From: Septoria linicola | Lineage: Eukaryota > Ascomycota > Dothideomycetes > Mycosphaerellales > Mycosphaerellaceae | Assembly: GCA_024114885.1 (NCBI GenBank) | Contig: CP099433.1 | Span: forward strand, 434,001-498,000 | Length of the DNA stretch: 64,000 bases | Direction: 5' to 3' | Part shown: positions 61,365 through 64,000 of the stretch, in pieces | How the letters are laid out: each line of letters starts with the position of its first letter | Position numbering within the stretch: the first letter of the stretch is position 1 | Made by a program: the position numbers and the translations under genes | The notes under the pieces: generated by a model | The model's database searches: none | Told to the model about the DNA's origin: nothing | What the model saw: the letters and a program-made list of their open reading frames with translations, nothing else

Positions 61365-64000
61365 CTCTAATCTAGGTAGATATTTAGTTAAATAGTAAGC
61401 TTAGTACTAAGGACGGCTTAATCGATAAAGGTACTAAGTCTATAGTAATAGACCGAGTAGTAGCTAGGAGATACGGATTAGCTATTTAGACAGATATTCT
61501 AGAGATTAACCTATCTACTATAGGAGGTCTAGCCTAGATAGTAGATATCTATAGAAAGATAAACGTTAACGTTTTCGGCGTTAAGTACGTTATACCGGTC
61601 TTTATCTTAGTGCCTTCTAAGGACGCCGAACTAGTACTAGTCCTCTTAGGTAGAATATAGGCGATAAAGGTCCGCCTATAGTCTAAGAACTACGACGATA
61701 GTACCTAGGAGGGTACTATCTATTATAGGAATAGCGAGTCGGTTACCTTTATAGGCATAGTTAGGACCTAGAGATACTAGACTGTCGATAAGTTTCTTAG
61801 TAAAGGTAGCGCTTTAAAATAGTAGGCGGACTCGGGCTAGCTACTACGATATCTACCTACTATATAGCTCTAGTAGGAATAGGAAGGCTAGGCCTAATAG
61901 GACGCCTCGATTCTATCTAGCCTCTAGAGCTAGACTAAAATCTCGATACCTAGAGCGACGATTAGTTATCTACTACGATTAAGGATAGAGGCGATAACCT
62001 TTCCGATAATACGATCCTTATAGTAGTAGAGTATAATAGGTAGGCTAGCTATATTAGGATATATTATACTTCTATATACTACTATCTATAGAATCCCTAC
62101 TTAAAGGTTCGAGCCTTTACTATATATAAGCGTAAGATAAACAAGGTCAAGCCTATAGACCTAAGCGTAAATTAGATAGATAGTAGTAGCGCTAGTAGTA
62201 ACTATCGTTAGAAGTAGGAGTAGCTAGCGTAGGAAAGTAAACTACTACTAGGTATAGGCCTATTCGATAGTAAGTACCTTATTAAGAAGTTCCCTAACCT
62301 ACTAAAGGCGAGTAGGTTGACTCTAGAAGTAATAGTAGGTATTACTACTAGCGTAGAACTATAACCTAGAGAGCGCTAGATACTAGAGGAGATACTCTTT
62401 AACTAAGAAGTAGTACTAGCGACTAAGTTCGCTTATCTCGAGCGAGTCTGTCCTAAGGTAGCGCCTCTCTATATAATCTATATAGTAGAGTATATACTAT
62501 AGTAATACCTAGGATTCTACTTAAACCTATCTCTTCGTACTATAGTAGAGTAGATACTATAGAAGCGTCTAGATATAGGAACTCTTAAGTTTAGCTATAG
62601 AGCCTATCGTAATCTATACTTTCTAGTTACTAAGAAGGATATAGGTTCGTATCGTCTAATTAACGATATATAGTTAATTAATAAGGTTACGATTAGAGAT
62701 ACGTACCTACCTCCTAATATAGACTTATTTTCTAAGTATTTTACTAGTTACTAGGTAGCTAGTATACTCGATATCTTCTCTAGCTATAACTAAGTTCTAT
62801 TAGACTCGAGGAGTAGGGACCTTACTAGATTCGACTACGTCTTTAGATTACTTTAGATAACTACTATTCTATAAGGAGCGACTAATTCGGTTACCTAGTT
62901 TGTCTATATAGTTAACTATATACTATTTAATTACCTATCCTATAGAGTACTACTATTCCTTAATAATTTTAGAGTCAAGGGTCTAAAGACTACTTATAAT
63001 AATAAGGAGTTAGAACCGAGCCTCTATAGGTATATTATAGAGTATATCGTTAACCTTAATATAGTAATTATAGATATTAAGCGCGCGAGTATAACTATTA
63101 TAGTCAAGAAGTTATAAATTCTAATACTAAGGATCAAGGTAGTAGGATACGTTACCGATACTATAGGGCGCTATCTAGATACTATACGAGTAGCTAATCT
63201 AGTTAACTAGCCGACGCTAACTAATTAGAAGGAAGTATGTATTTTCGTCGATATAGTTATCTACTTCTATATTTAGATCCCAGGTTTTACTACTATAACG
63301 ATCCTACTATATAGGCTTATAAAGAAGGACGAGGAATTCGTCTAGACGCTTATTTATAAGAAGGCGAAGTAGACCTACGTCTGTTATCTAATCTAGGCTC
63401 CTACCTTAGTAGCTATTAATTACGATAAGGTAGCTAGCGAGATTATCGTAGCCGTAGATACTAGTAAGATCGGATAGAGAGCGATCCTTATATAGATAGT
63501 TAATAGATAAAGATACCTAGCTAGGTACGAGAGTAGTACGTAGAATACTACCTAGAGAGAGTATAGTACTAATAAGAAGGAATATCTTAGAGTTAAAAAG
63601 ATACTTACTAAGTTAAAGCCTTAGCTATTTAGAGTATACTTTATTCTTAAAGTAGATACTAATACGCTCGTTTACTAGCTTAATAAAGGAGCTATAGATT
63701 TACCTAATACTATAGTTACGCGATAGATCGCGTAGATCCGACTCTTTACGTTTAAAGTTAGGTACGTTCTAGGTAGGAGGTATACTAGTCTCGATATACT
63801 ATCTAGGAGGCTAGCTAGTACTAAGGATAATATTATAGAAGACGAGGATAAAGAAGCCCTCGTAGATAAGGCCTTCTTCTAGGCGTATACGTCTAGGATT
63901 TCTATCTAGCTCTAGGAGCCTAATAGAGATAATATCGATTCTATCTTCTAGAAGGATATTAATAGCGACCTAGGCGTATAGAAGTACTAGGCTAAGGCTG
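61365..64000 (+). pseudogene. pol of Gypsy element E (protease, RT, RNase H; partial)
   Basis: Protease-like LIDKGT near 61418-61440. RT from about 62560: FLVTKKDIGSYRLIND (62620), TYLPPNIDLFS (about 62702), ASILDIFSSYN (about 62758) and the catalytic LDD read as LNN at 62956-62967, both Asp changed to Asn. The connecting region KGLKTTYNN follows. RNase H starts near 63395 (APTLVAINYDKVASE, VDTSKIG). The window ends before integrase. The frame is shifted relative to gag (codon phase 1 against 2), as for a gag-pol frameshift. Confidence 0.85.

Larger units (their letters stand above)
54126..64000 (+). mobile_element. Gypsy-type LTR retrotransposon E (partial, runs off the window)
   Basis: Plus-strand order: minisatellite leader, long repeat-bearing ORF (55009-58260), gag with zinc knuckle, protease, RT, RNase H. 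The RT type differs from G1/G2: it has the LPPNIDLFS and ASILDIFSSYN segments seen in a separate fungal Gypsy lineage. The 5' LTR was not identified and the 3' part lies outside the window. Membership of the first ORF is inferred from its position and strand. Confidence 0.65.

Overview
The window is almost entirely dead, repeat-rich DNA from a filamentous ascomycete. Its dominant mark is repeat-induced point mutation (RIP). TpA is everywhere, CpA and TpG are scarce, CpG is kept, ATG is rare, and every recognisable reading frame is broken by TAA or TAG where Gln or Trp codons are expected, hardly ever by TGA. Only the first 147 bases (start of a minus-strand gene) look like intact single-copy coding DNA. 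No tRNA, rRNA or CRISPR array was seen. The species cannot be named from this window.

Layout. 1-147: 5' end of an intact gene. 603-879: solo Copia LTR. 1501-20266: a Ty3/Gypsy chromodomain element (G1, flanked by AGTAT) split by a complete sister copy (G2, 3212-9931, flanked by CGTAT) and by a complete minus-strand Copia element (A, 11238-17534). 20272-30251: unclassified degraded repeats ending in a possible LTR. 30716-31990: a 64-bp minisatellite. 33184-52552: a second minus-strand Copia (B, flanked by GTAGA) split by a hAT DNA transposon (37941-51001) with 17-bp inverted termini and an 8-bp duplication CTCTTTCT. The hAT is itself invaded by a third, 5'-truncated plus-strand Copia (C, 38385-43710). 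52553-64000: the flank of B, a second copy of the minisatellite module, a long repeat-bearing ORF with its ATG still present at 55009, and the gag, protease, RT and RNase H of another Gypsy family (E), which runs off the window.

Most notable: the hAT transposon encodes, besides its minus-strand transposase and a minus-strand accessory ORF, two plus-strand histone H3-like folds. The first (49026-49397) aligns to H3 without gaps from the N-terminal helix to helix 3, and its stop codons fall at H3 glutamine positions. The second (about 50150-50520) is closer to canonical H3 and is carried on exons joined by two roughly 50-bp GT-AG introns that restore the frame exactly. Ten copies of a 22-bp paired motif (TAGTCGGYR, 4 bases, TAGTCGGYR) are spread through the hAT and nowhere else noticed in the window; at least three lie inside introns. 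A transposon carrying histone genes and an intronic paired site is, as far as I know, undescribed.

Nesting gives a relative time order: G1 before G2 and A; B before hAT before C. The innermost copies (G2, C) look less mutated than their hosts.
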